Source: Chlamydiales bacterium
Lineage (GTDB): Bacteria > Chlamydiota > Chlamydiia > Chlamydiales > FEN-1388
Direction: 5' to 3'
DNA length: 20,905 nucleotides
Assembly (NCBI GenBank): GCA_021372185.1
Contig: JAJFUY010000315.1
Coordinates: 1-20,905, forward strand
The position numbers were made by a program, and so were the translations under genes. The notes beneath the pieces were generated by a model. It saw only the letters and a list, made by a program, of their open reading frames with translations, was not told the DNA's origin and ran no database searches. Below, one piece after another: positions 6,719 to 12,721 of this stretch (positions are counted from its first letter, which is position 1; each line of letters begins with the position of its first letter).

Positions 6719-7743
6719 AACATGCGCTTGTATCACACCCCTCTTTTCTTGATCATGGATATCCTGAGCACCCTGAAAATGCCGGCAGATTAAAAGCTAT
6801 TTTTGAACATTTAGAATCAAGTCCATTAAAAAAGTTTCTTGATACATCAATTTCTCGTAAAGCCTCAATTGAAGAGCTAGCCCAAGTACACGACCTTGCC
6901 TACATCAACCACGTCCTTTCTTTTGATGGCAAAAATACACTAATAGACAATGAAACACCCATAACAACAGGTTCAGTACAAGCAGCCCTTACTGCCGCAG
7001 GACTCGGAATTGACCTTGTAGAACGTGTCTTAAATGGGTCGATTGAAAATGGCTTTGCCTTAGTCCGCCCTCCGGGTCATCATGCCGAACCACAAATTGG
7101 TATGGGCTTCTGCCTCTTTAATAACATCGCCATCGCCGCAAAAAAAGCCTTGAGCTTAGGTTTAAAGCGCGTACTGATCATTGACTGGGACGTTCACCAC
7201 GGCAACGACACTCAAAAAGCCTTTTACGATGATGACCGCATCATGGTTATTGACTTACACCAAGACAACCTCTATCCAAAAAATTCTGGGAATGCGCAAG
7301 ATCGAGGTGTCGGCAAGGGATTAGGCTTTACAGCCAACATTCCCCTTCCAGACTCATGCCGAGATGCAGACTACCTGTATGTATTTGAAAAAATTGTCAA
7401 GCCACTTGCCCGTAGCTATAAGCCAGAACTCATTTTAGTATCAGCCGGCTTTGACGCCCACGAAAGTGACCCTCTAGGCTCTATGAGCCTCACAAGCCGC
7501 GGCTTTGGCGCCCTATGCCAGCAGGTAAAATTACTAGCTAATGAGCTGTGCCACAAAAAACTTATTCTCTTTTTAGAAGGCGGCTACAGCCCACAGCACC
7601 TTGCAAACAATGTTCTAGAATGCGCAAGCGTCCTTGTAGCTCCAATGGTTACCCCACCCAACATTGAAATCCTTCCCTACACCTATGGGATGCAAAACTA
7701 TATCGAGGCCCTTTATGACACCCTTATCAAACACACTCCTTAA
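6712..7743 (+). CDS. Histone-deacetylase-family zinc amidohydrolase
   Basis: A 343-residue class II-type HDAC/acetoin-utilisation/acetylpolyamine amidohydrolase family enzyme. These proteins remove acyl groups from lysine, polyamines or related amines. The active site is complete: RPPGHHAEPQIGMGFC with H123-H124, DWDVHHGN giving zinc ligands D160 and H162, GFDAHESDPLG giving the third ligand D253, and the oxyanion Tyr in EGGYS (Y292). The start ATG at 6712 gives the usual N-terminus (ALVSHPSFLDHGYPEHPENAGRL) and overlaps the methyltransferase stop by 7 nt. It overlaps the following GNAT-like gene by 29 nt. Bacterial substrates are rarely known. Acting on the product of the neighbouring acetyltransferase-like protein is a reasonable guess, as is acting on a host protein. 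Confidence 0.9.
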   Translation: MLKHALVSHPSFLDHGYPEHPENAGRLKAIFEHLESSPLKKFLDTSISRKASIEELAQVHDLAYINHVLSFDGKNTLIDNETPITTGSVQAALTAAGLGIDLVERVLNGSIENGFALVRPPGHHAEPQIGMGFCLFNNIAIAAKKALSLGLKRVLIIDWDVHHGNDTQKAFYDDDRIMVIDLHQDNLYPKNSGNAQDRGVGKGLGFTANIPLPDSCRDADYLYVFEKIVKPLARSYKPELILVSAGFDAHESDPLGSMSLTSRGFGALCQQVKLLANELCHKKLILFLEGGYSPQHLANNVLECASVLVAPMVTPPNIEILPYTYGMQNYIEALYDTLIKHTP

Positions 7744-8407
7744 CCTTATCCCCGATTATCATGACGCCGATGCTGCCACTTGGATACAAACCAGCCTCAA
7801 AAAAAGTAAAGCTATCACGCCAGAAATGGCCAAAGATGCCGAAGTCACATCACTACAGTGGGAAAACATCTTCCAAAGACCAGACTCCCCCTTTGGCCTA
7901 CACGCCTCCATAAACTGGCGAAAGTTTGTTCTAGCCACATACGTAGCCGACCTTGCCTCATACGAAAAACCAGTAGACCAAGTAGACTTCAACAGGCTGT
8001 TATATGTAATGAATGCAGCCCCTAGCGGCTTTAGAGTGTGGTGGATAAAACCAAAAGGTCAGGAATGGATACCTGCCGGCTACACAGGCTGGTACCCAAT
8101 GCTTTCTACCATGTACAACGTGTTTAAATGCGCCCCAGAAACCCTTGTAGATAGAACAGTAGTCCCCACCAAAGATTCAAAACTACTCTACCTCTTCAAC
8201 TTCAGCGTAGCAGAACAACTCAAAAAAACAGCCTTAAGCCGCGCCCTCATGACCCAATTTGCCCAAGACATTGAAAGACAAAAGGCCGAAGGCCTCGCCT
8301 GCATCACAGTATCAGAAGATGGCGCCCGCATAGCCAAGCGCTTCGGCCTAAAGCAGAGCGGCTATCTAACCATAGAAGGCAGCAAAGAAGGCGTCTACAC
8401 TCAATAA
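7715..8407 (+). CDS. GNAT-like acyltransferase
   Basis: I recognise this only at fold level. The 230 residues end in a pattern typical of GNAT N-acetyltransferases: a strand with YLFNFSVAEQLKKTALSRAL, a helix, ACITVSEDGARIAKRFGLKQSG and a final strand. WIPAGYTGWYPM earlier could be the beta4/core strand. The acetyl-CoA pyrophosphate loop, normally R/QxxGxG/A, reads KKTALS here, so CoA binding may be altered or lost. ATG at 7715 is chosen because GAGG lies 6 nt upstream. The start lies within the last 29 nt of the deacetylase-family gene, implying coupled expression. The stop is two bases from the stop of the convergent solute-binding gene. Substrate unknown. Confidence 0.65.
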   Translation: MTPLSNTLLNLIPDYHDADAATWIQTSLKKSKAITPEMAKDAEVTSLQWENIFQRPDSPFGLHASINWRKFVLATYVADLASYEKPVDQVDFNRLLYVMNAAPSGFRVWWIKPKGQEWIPAGYTGWYPMLSTMYNVFKCAPETLVDRTVVPTKDSKLLYLFNFSVAEQLKKTALSRALMTQFAQDIERQKAEGLACITVSEDGARIAKRFGLKQSGYLTIEGSKEGVYTQ

Positions 8408-8409
8408 CC

Positions 8410-9642
8410 TTATTTTGTGCTGTATTTGGCGTCAAATTCTTGTAAAAGAGGCAGCACTTTATCATCAGGTGTTTTTTCGATGTCGACGATTTCTTCTATG
8501 AGGGTAAAGAGTGCTTTACGCTCTGAAGCTCCATAGTTTGGCATGCGAATGCCATAAGAAAATTGGCCAACTTTTGCGTTAATAGTTTGATCAACAACAG
8601 CTTTTTGTAAAGGATGAGTTTTATAAAATTCTGTCATAATTTCAGGCAGTGTTACTGAAACGGGCACGCTGGCAGCTTGTTCGTGAAGCGCTTTTTGCAC
8701 GTCATTTCCGGCTAAATATTCTAGATATTTACGAACGCCCGCTATTGCACTTTTCGTTTGCTCAGTATCCATTACCCAAATTGAGGCACCACCTAGTGGG
8801 AAGGCATATTTTTCTGTTTGGCCTTTTTCTAGGGTTGGAAGCGCACCAAAACCTACCTCAAATTTTGCTTCTTTTTCTAGGTTTGCCAGATGGGTAGAGC
8901 CTTGCATAAAGAAGGCTACTTGTTGGTTGATGAATGGAATTTTTGCGTCGTTTGTTTGGCCTGCATATACAAAAGTTTTGTTTTTTACCTGCTCTCTAAT
9001 ACCCATAAGGTGGTTATAAAACCAAGAGCTGCTTAGTTGATAGGTACCTTTGCCGCTAAAGCCGTTATCAGGTAGCACAAGAGCCTTATCTTGTTGGGCT
9101 GCAGGCACTTCAACTAAATAGGCAGCTGGCCATGCACAGGTATAGCCATTTTCGACAAGTTTTAAACCAAAAAGTTTACTACACACCTCTTCAAGCTCTT
9201 CCATTGTTCGTGGAACAAACTCGCGGTCTTTACCCGCTTTTTGCATAAGATCTTTATTGGTATATAAAATGCCGCAAGCAGGATTTAGGGGCAGTGATAG
9301 AGCATTGCCTTTTTCATCACCAAATGTTCTTTGCACAAGAAGCGCAATGTTTTTAAGGTGGTCTTTGTCTAAAATATCAGAAACTGGGACAATCTGTCTT
9401 GAAGCTCCCAGCGTGCTTGTCATATATTCGGGTGCTAAAACAAAAGTAGGCTGTAAATCTTTAGTTAATGCAAGAGCATCACGGGCTGGTTTTGCAAAGT
9501 TTTCAGCGCCGGGAGTGTTTGTAATAACAACTTGATACTCTCTTTGGCTTTTATTCCACTCATCAGTTTTTTGAATAATACAATCTATTGCCGGTCCGCC
9601 TGATGCCATCCAAAATTGTAGTGAAATTGCAGCTGCTTGCAT
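8410..9642 (-). CDS. UgpB-like extracellular solute-binding protein lacking a signal peptide
   Basis: This 410-residue protein looks like a family 1 ABC solute-binding protein of the sugar/glycerol-phosphate type. Visible features are SLQFWMASGG..KTDEWNKS at the N-terminus, PLNPACGILYTNKDLMQKAG in the hinge region, AFFMQGSTHLANLEKEAKFEVG and YAFPLGGASIWVMD. Such proteins normally carry a Sec or lipoprotein signal. Here the ATG at 9642, with AAGGG 7 nt upstream, starts just before the mature-type sequence. The longer in-frame reading from 9699 adds no hydrophobic segment and reads through the probable promoter. No permease or ATPase genes are adjacent. It may be cytoplasmic, exported another way, or the remnant of a lost transporter. 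Confidence 0.8.
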   Translation of the reverse strand: MQAAAISLQFWMASGGPAIDCIIQKTDEWNKSQREYQVVITNTPGAENFAKPARDALALTKDLQPTFVLAPEYMTSTLGASRQIVPVSDILDKDHLKNIALLVQRTFGDEKGNALSLPLNPACGILYTNKDLMQKAGKDREFVPRTMEELEEVCSKLFGLKLVENGYTCAWPAAYLVEVPAAQQDKALVLPDNGFSGKGTYQLSSSWFYNHLMGIREQVKNKTFVYAGQTNDAKIPFINQQVAFFMQGSTHLANLEKEAKFEVGFGALPTLEKGQTEKYAFPLGGASIWVMDTEQTKSAIAGVRKYLEYLAGNDVQKALHEQAASVPVSVTLPEIMTEFYKTHPLQKAVVDQTINAKVGQFSYGIRMPNYGASERKALFTLIEEIVDIEKTPDDKVLPLLQEFDAKYSTK

Positions 9643-9669
9643 AGTAATACCCTTATTAATTTCCTGGTA

Positions 9670-9699
9670 ATTATGCCACACCCAACAAAAATTCCACAA
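9670..9699 (-). promoter_or_regulatory. Promoter of the solute-binding gene
   Basis: On the minus strand TTGTGG (9699-9694), an 18-nt spacer and CATAAT (9675-9670) precede the AAGGG ribosome site and ATG by a short leader. A TTGACG slightly further upstream is too far from this -10. Confidence 0.4.
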
Positions 9700-9810
9700 G
9701 CGTCAAGCCTATTCACCACTTTTAACGAATTAGTGTAAAAAAAATAGTGGGTATGCTGTTTAGAATTTTCGTCCTCGGTTGTGAAGACGCTTTTAATGGA
9801 GAACATTTGA

Positions 9811-9849
9811 AAAAAAAGGGGCCAGTAAAATACTCACACAGCCCCTTTT
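9811..9849 (-). terminator. Terminator after the small membrane protein pair
   Basis: On the minus strand AAAAGGGGC (9849-9841) pairs with GCCCCTTTT (9822-9814) and is followed by further U residues. It lies 15 nt after the stop of the second small membrane protein gene. Confidence 0.8.
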
Positions 9850-9864
9850 ATTTTGATGAATACG

Positions 9865-10176
9865 CTAGTTAACGTTTAACTGCTGAATAGATCTTGATTT
9901 TAGGCCAACATATATGAAGCTGCCAAGGGCAATTACGCCTACTGCTATATTTACGGCAAAAGATCCGGTTTTGTAGCTATTGAATGAATCTAATAAAACA
10001 CTACATGTGGTATTTGTTACATTCATTGTAGCATTCAAGGTTGCTTGGCATCTACCATACGTTTCTACGATGGAAGAAGCCGTTACTTCAAGTCCAGTTT
10101 GCGTTGCATAACCTATTAGGACTGCTGTACAGCCTACTACTGTTCCTCTAACAGAGGGAATAGAACAGAACGTCAT
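9865..10176 (-). CDS. Small two-helix membrane protein, paralogue 1
   Basis: I do not recognise this 103-residue protein. It has two hydrophobic segments, about 12-30 and 72-92, joined by a roughly 40-residue polar loop with two cysteines (C43, C58). The loop also has three N-x-T sequences (N48, N52, N55). A short basic tail follows the second helix (LKSRS). It resembles the upstream neighbour in layout, loop length, Cys spacing and the SSIxxxYG motif before the first loop Cys, so the pair arose by duplication. It starts 3 nt after that neighbour, with AAGG upstream, and ends at a good terminator. Both termini are likely on the same side. The layout differs from classical chlamydial Inc proteins, whose two helices are joined by a very short turn. 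Confidence 0.75.
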   Translation of the reverse strand: MTFCSIPSVRGTVVGCTAVLIGYATQTGLEVTASSIVETYGRCQATLNATMNVTNTTCSVLLDSFNSYKTGSFAVNIAVGVIALGSFIYVGLKSRSIQQLNVN

Positions 10177-10179
10177 AAT

Positions 10180-10518
10180 TTAAGCCCTTCTTCTTTGAAT
10201 TAATGGGGTATTTTCACTGGTATCAATCTGTTTGCAAACACGAGCAATGGTAGAGTTTACCGCTCCTATGCCAATGCAAAAGGTTACTGTGCATGCAAAC
10301 GTTCCAAATAATGACCCTCCGTAAGCTTTTGTCAATGAAGCGCAGGCATCAGTAATATTAGAATTGTACCCAACAAAAGTATTATTCGGACAATTTTCTC
10401 CAAATATTTGAGCTATGCTAGATACATTATACCATAATGCTTGGGCTGCAACATTAACTGCGGCAGTAAATACTGCTAAGCCCCCAATTTCCATACATCC
10501 TTTAACACAACATGTCAT
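10180..10518 (-). CDS. Small two-helix membrane protein, paralogue 2
   Basis: Unrecognised 112-residue protein, paralogous to its downstream neighbour. The N-terminus is Cys-rich (MTCCVKGC). Hydrophobic segments lie at about 11-30 and 67-88, and the loop between them holds C43 and C59 plus N-x-S/T sequences at N31, N45 and N54. The tail carries a polar stretch ending in RRRA. The SSIAQIFG motif (33-40) matches SSIVETYG in the paralogue. A promoter of the TTGCTT/TATTAT type lies about 80 nt upstream and the AAGGA ribosome site is well placed, so the pair forms its own transcription unit. Matched cysteines suggest a disulfide in the loop, which would place the loop outside the cytoplasm. Function unknown. 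Confidence 0.75.
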   Translation of the reverse strand: MTCCVKGCMEIGGLAVFTAAVNVAAQALWYNVSSIAQIFGENCPNNTFVGYNSNITDACASLTKAYGGSLFGTFACTVTFCIGIGAVNSTIARVCKQIDTSENTPLIQRRRA

Positions 10519-10595
10519 ATATTTATCCTTATTAATGTATTTGTAATTAACTGATTTATTTGTGAAATAGTAAATCGGTTAACAAAAGCTTTCTC

Positions 10596-10624
10596 ATAAT
10601 ACCAACCAAAAAAAGCAAAAGCAA
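10596..10624 (-). promoter_or_regulatory. Promoter of the small membrane protein pair
   Basis: On the minus strand TTGCTT (10624-10619), a 17-nt spacer with a T-run, and TATTAT (10601-10596). Both hexamers are identical to those before tRNA-Val. The predicted leader is about 70 nt. Confidence 0.55.
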
Positions 10625-10640
10625 GAATAAATTATCTAAC

Positions 10641-10669
10641 GAGGGTATTGATGGCCAGGCCATGCCCTC
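10641..10669 (-). terminator. Hairpin after the PPR/Smr-like gene, weak terminator
   Basis: GAGGG/CCCTC encloses ATGGCC/GGCCAT, giving a stable hairpin 6 nt after the stop. No U-run follows directly, so termination may be inefficient or Rho-dependent. Confidence 0.45.
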
Positions 10670-10674
10670 ACTCA

Positions 10675-11634
10675 TTAGGAAAGATCTTCTTCAATTTTTG
10701 GTGGAATTGGCTTGTTTGCACTCATGAGAAATTTTACCATTGTGCTTACGCGTATCTGACCTTCTGTATGAAGAGATTCATTATACTTTTTCATGTCCCA
10801 TGAAAAATGCTCTTTCAGGTACTTAAGCACATAATTTTTTAGGCGAAAAGCTTTGCCTTTGCCTGTAATTATGCAAATATTTACAGTGTCTCTTGGGAAG
10901 TTAGTTGCTAAATTTTTTATTTTGCAAAATAGATGCCAAAGCTTTACCTGCACAAGCAAATTCTTTTCTGCACCATATTCTTGTGAACCATGACTTGAAA
11001 CCTGACCTTTATGAAAATTTAATTCAAACTTTCTGTTAGCAGGGTTGTGATTCTGATCAAATTTTCTTGCGTAAAGCTCTACTGCACCCGCCAAATTAGC
11101 TTGTGCCATCCCCATAATGATAACCTCAAAGGTTTTAGCTGTTACCCAATTTGCATCGAGGCATGGCATGTAAAGAAGGGCTGCTCTCTCAAATTCACGG
11201 GCAGCAAAATAAGCGCTAAATCTTTCGCGCGCAATTTTATCTACAGTTTCAAACTGAGGAAACTCTTTAAATAATATTTCCACTCCTTCTAATTCTAGTT
11301 TGGCTTCCGCTCGTTCCATTTCGGTGATTGGCTTTTTGGAGCTTCTTATACCCATTTTTATATAATCAACCACATCACCTCTTCTTGCATCACAGAATTT
11401 AGAAATGACCATCGAGGCTATCGGGAGTGGAACAAACAGTCCTTTTTGGGCGAGTGCATTCACTATGGCTATTGCCTTATCGTGAGGCAAATAGGTAAAA
11501 GTATCATAAGATATGTCCTCTAAAACTTGCTCTGAGACACCTGGTACCGCTTTTTCCAAAGATAAAAAATCCAACCGAACATTGGATTGATTATAGGCTG
11601 ACAGTCCTGAATAATTCATATTGTTATACCTCAT
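10675..11634 (-). CDS. PPR-like and Smr-like domain protein
   Basis: A 319-residue protein with no firm family assignment. Residues about 135-200 contain two adjacent helical-hairpin units of 32-34 residues in pentatricopeptide style (FSAYFAAREFERAALLYMPC, then KTFEVIIMGMAQANLAGAVEL). A weaker unit may lie at 45-95. Residues 203-297 read like a degenerate Smr domain: FELNFHKG where LDLHG is expected, IITGKGKAFRLKNYVLKYL matching the GKG loop and following helix, and a terminal strand EGQIRV. PPR plus Smr is known mainly from plant and other eukaryotic organelle RNA-binding proteins. The start is uncertain: ATG 11634 overlaps epmA by 11 nt (ATGAGGTATAA), while ATG 11619 has GAGG 9 nt upstream. 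I infer RNA or ribosome binding. Confidence 0.55.
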   Translation of the reverse strand: MRYNNMNYSGLSAYNQSNVRLDFLSLEKAVPGVSEQVLEDISYDTFTYLPHDKAIAIVNALAQKGLFVPLPIASMVISKFCDARRGDVVDYIKMGIRSSKKPITEMERAEAKLELEGVEILFKEFPQFETVDKIARERFSAYFAAREFERAALLYMPCLDANWVTAKTFEVIIMGMAQANLAGAVELYARKFDQNHNPANRKFELNFHKGQVSSHGSQEYGAEKNLLVQVKLWHLFCKIKNLATNFPRDTVNICIITGKGKAFRLKNYVLKYLKEHFSWDMKKYNESLHTEGQIRVSTMVKFLMSANKPIPPKIEEDLS

Positions 11635-12631
11635 CCCAGTCAAAGGCTTGAACGTCGGCAAGTCTTTCAGCGCCAAGAAGTACCATGACTAGGCGATCTA
11701 CGCCCATGGCCATGCCGGCGCCATTTGGCATGCCGAGCTTTAGTGATTCTAAAAACTTGTCATCTAATGTAACTCCTAATTTACCCTGCTCTTTGCGCAT
11801 GGCTTGTTCTTGAGCGAAGAGTTTCTGTTGCAAGACTGCATCTGTTAAGAATGGAAAGCCGTCTGCTATTTCTATGCCTGCAATGTACAGCTCGCTTCTT
11901 TGAGCTGTGCTTGGATCGTGTGCATACATTGGTGCTGATGTTGTGAGATAGGCTGGCCATTCGCGTAAAAACGTGGGTGTCTTGTTGCCTAAATGCACCT
12001 GCAACTTATCAAATAGATAAGACATAATCATATACTTGTCGCCCGACATTTCTTTGGGCACATCAAACTTGGCGGCCTCAATAGACTTTATGAGTGCCTC
12101 ATAAGAAAAATCACCTAAATTATCGAGCCCTAGATGGGTTTTGAAGGCATCTCGCACCGTTAAGCGCTCCCAGGGTGTATTCATGATATCAATTGAATGC
12201 CCGCGAAATGTTACCTGGTAAGCTGTTGGATAAAGCTTTTTAAATGCCTTACGGATAAAGCGGATGGCATCTTCTTCAATCATATCTAAAGACTCATGAG
12301 CCCTTGCCCATTCGAGCATTGTAAATTCTGCGCTGTGGTAGCGGCCACGGTCATGTGCCCTAAAATTTTTGGTGAGGGTAAAAAGCTTTTCAAATCCACC
12401 AATAATCATGCGCTTAATTTGGTATTCTGTAGACGTTACAAGATAGCCGTCTGGCGTTGTCACAGATTCAATATGAATATCAGGACAAGTGCCTTTTACA
12501 AGTAGAGGTGTTTCAATCTCTAAAAAGCCTTCTGCTACCAAATCGTGCCGAATTGCAGCCAGTATTTCTTGCCGCTGCCAAAGTCGTGGCATGCGCAAGG
12601 TATCTTTCCAGCGTGTTTTATCTGTAATCAT
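11624..12631 (-). CDS. epmA: EF-P--(R)-beta-lysine ligase (EpmA/GenX/PoxA)
   Basis: EpmA attaches (R)-beta-lysine to a conserved lysine of elongation factor P, which helps ribosomes pass polyproline stretches. The protein is the class II lysyl-tRNA synthetase core without an anticodon-binding domain, 335 residues as in the family. The N-terminus is RLWQRQEILAAIRHDLVAEG. Motif 1 ends in FLEIETPLLV, motif 2 is KNFRAHDRGRYHSAEFTMLE, and motif 3 contains GMPNGAGMAMGVDRLVMVLL. Substrate-pocket residues near STEYQIKRMIIGGFEKLFTL look normal. EF-P and EpmB genes are not in the window. The downstream PPR/Smr-like gene overlaps by 11 nt. An extended -10 promoter lies just upstream. Confidence 0.92.
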   Translation of the reverse strand: MITDKTRWKDTLRMPRLWQRQEILAAIRHDLVAEGFLEIETPLLVKGTCPDIHIESVTTPDGYLVTSTEYQIKRMIIGGFEKLFTLTKNFRAHDRGRYHSAEFTMLEWARAHESLDMIEEDAIRFIRKAFKKLYPTAYQVTFRGHSIDIMNTPWERLTVRDAFKTHLGLDNLGDFSYEALIKSIEAAKFDVPKEMSGDKYMIMSYLFDKLQVHLGNKTPTFLREWPAYLTTSAPMYAHDPSTAQRSELYIAGIEIADGFPFLTDAVLQQKLFAQEQAMRKEQGKLGVTLDDKFLESLKLGMPNGAGMAMGVDRLVMVLLGAERLADVQAFDWDEV

Positions 12632-12657
12632 AATGTACTCTTATTTTAAAAAGAGGT

Positions 12658-12666
12658 ATTATAGCA
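12658..12666 (-). promoter_or_regulatory. Extended -10 promoter of epmA
   Basis: TGCTATAAT on the minus strand is a full extended -10 element. No good -35 is seen, since that position falls in the neighbouring terminator stem. AAGAG lies 6 nt before the ATG. Confidence 0.5.
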
Positions 12667-12676
12667 AGTGACGATT

Positions 12677-12708
12677 AAAAGAGCTGCATTTTGCAATGCA
12701 GCTCTTTT
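12677..12708 (-). terminator. Terminator after the FMN-dependent dehydrogenase gene
   Basis: A perfect 14-bp stem AAAAGAGCTGCATT/AATGCAGCTCTTTT with a 4-nt loop lies 14 nt after the stop. The stem ends in four U, and because it is symmetrical it could work from both sides. Confidence 0.85.
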
Positions 12709-12721
12709 GTTAAGGAGGGAT

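Noticed and set aside
9585..9806. 73-codon minus-strand ORF over the solute-binding promoter
   Set aside because: It overlaps the real start in another frame, covers the promoter and shows no protein-like pattern.
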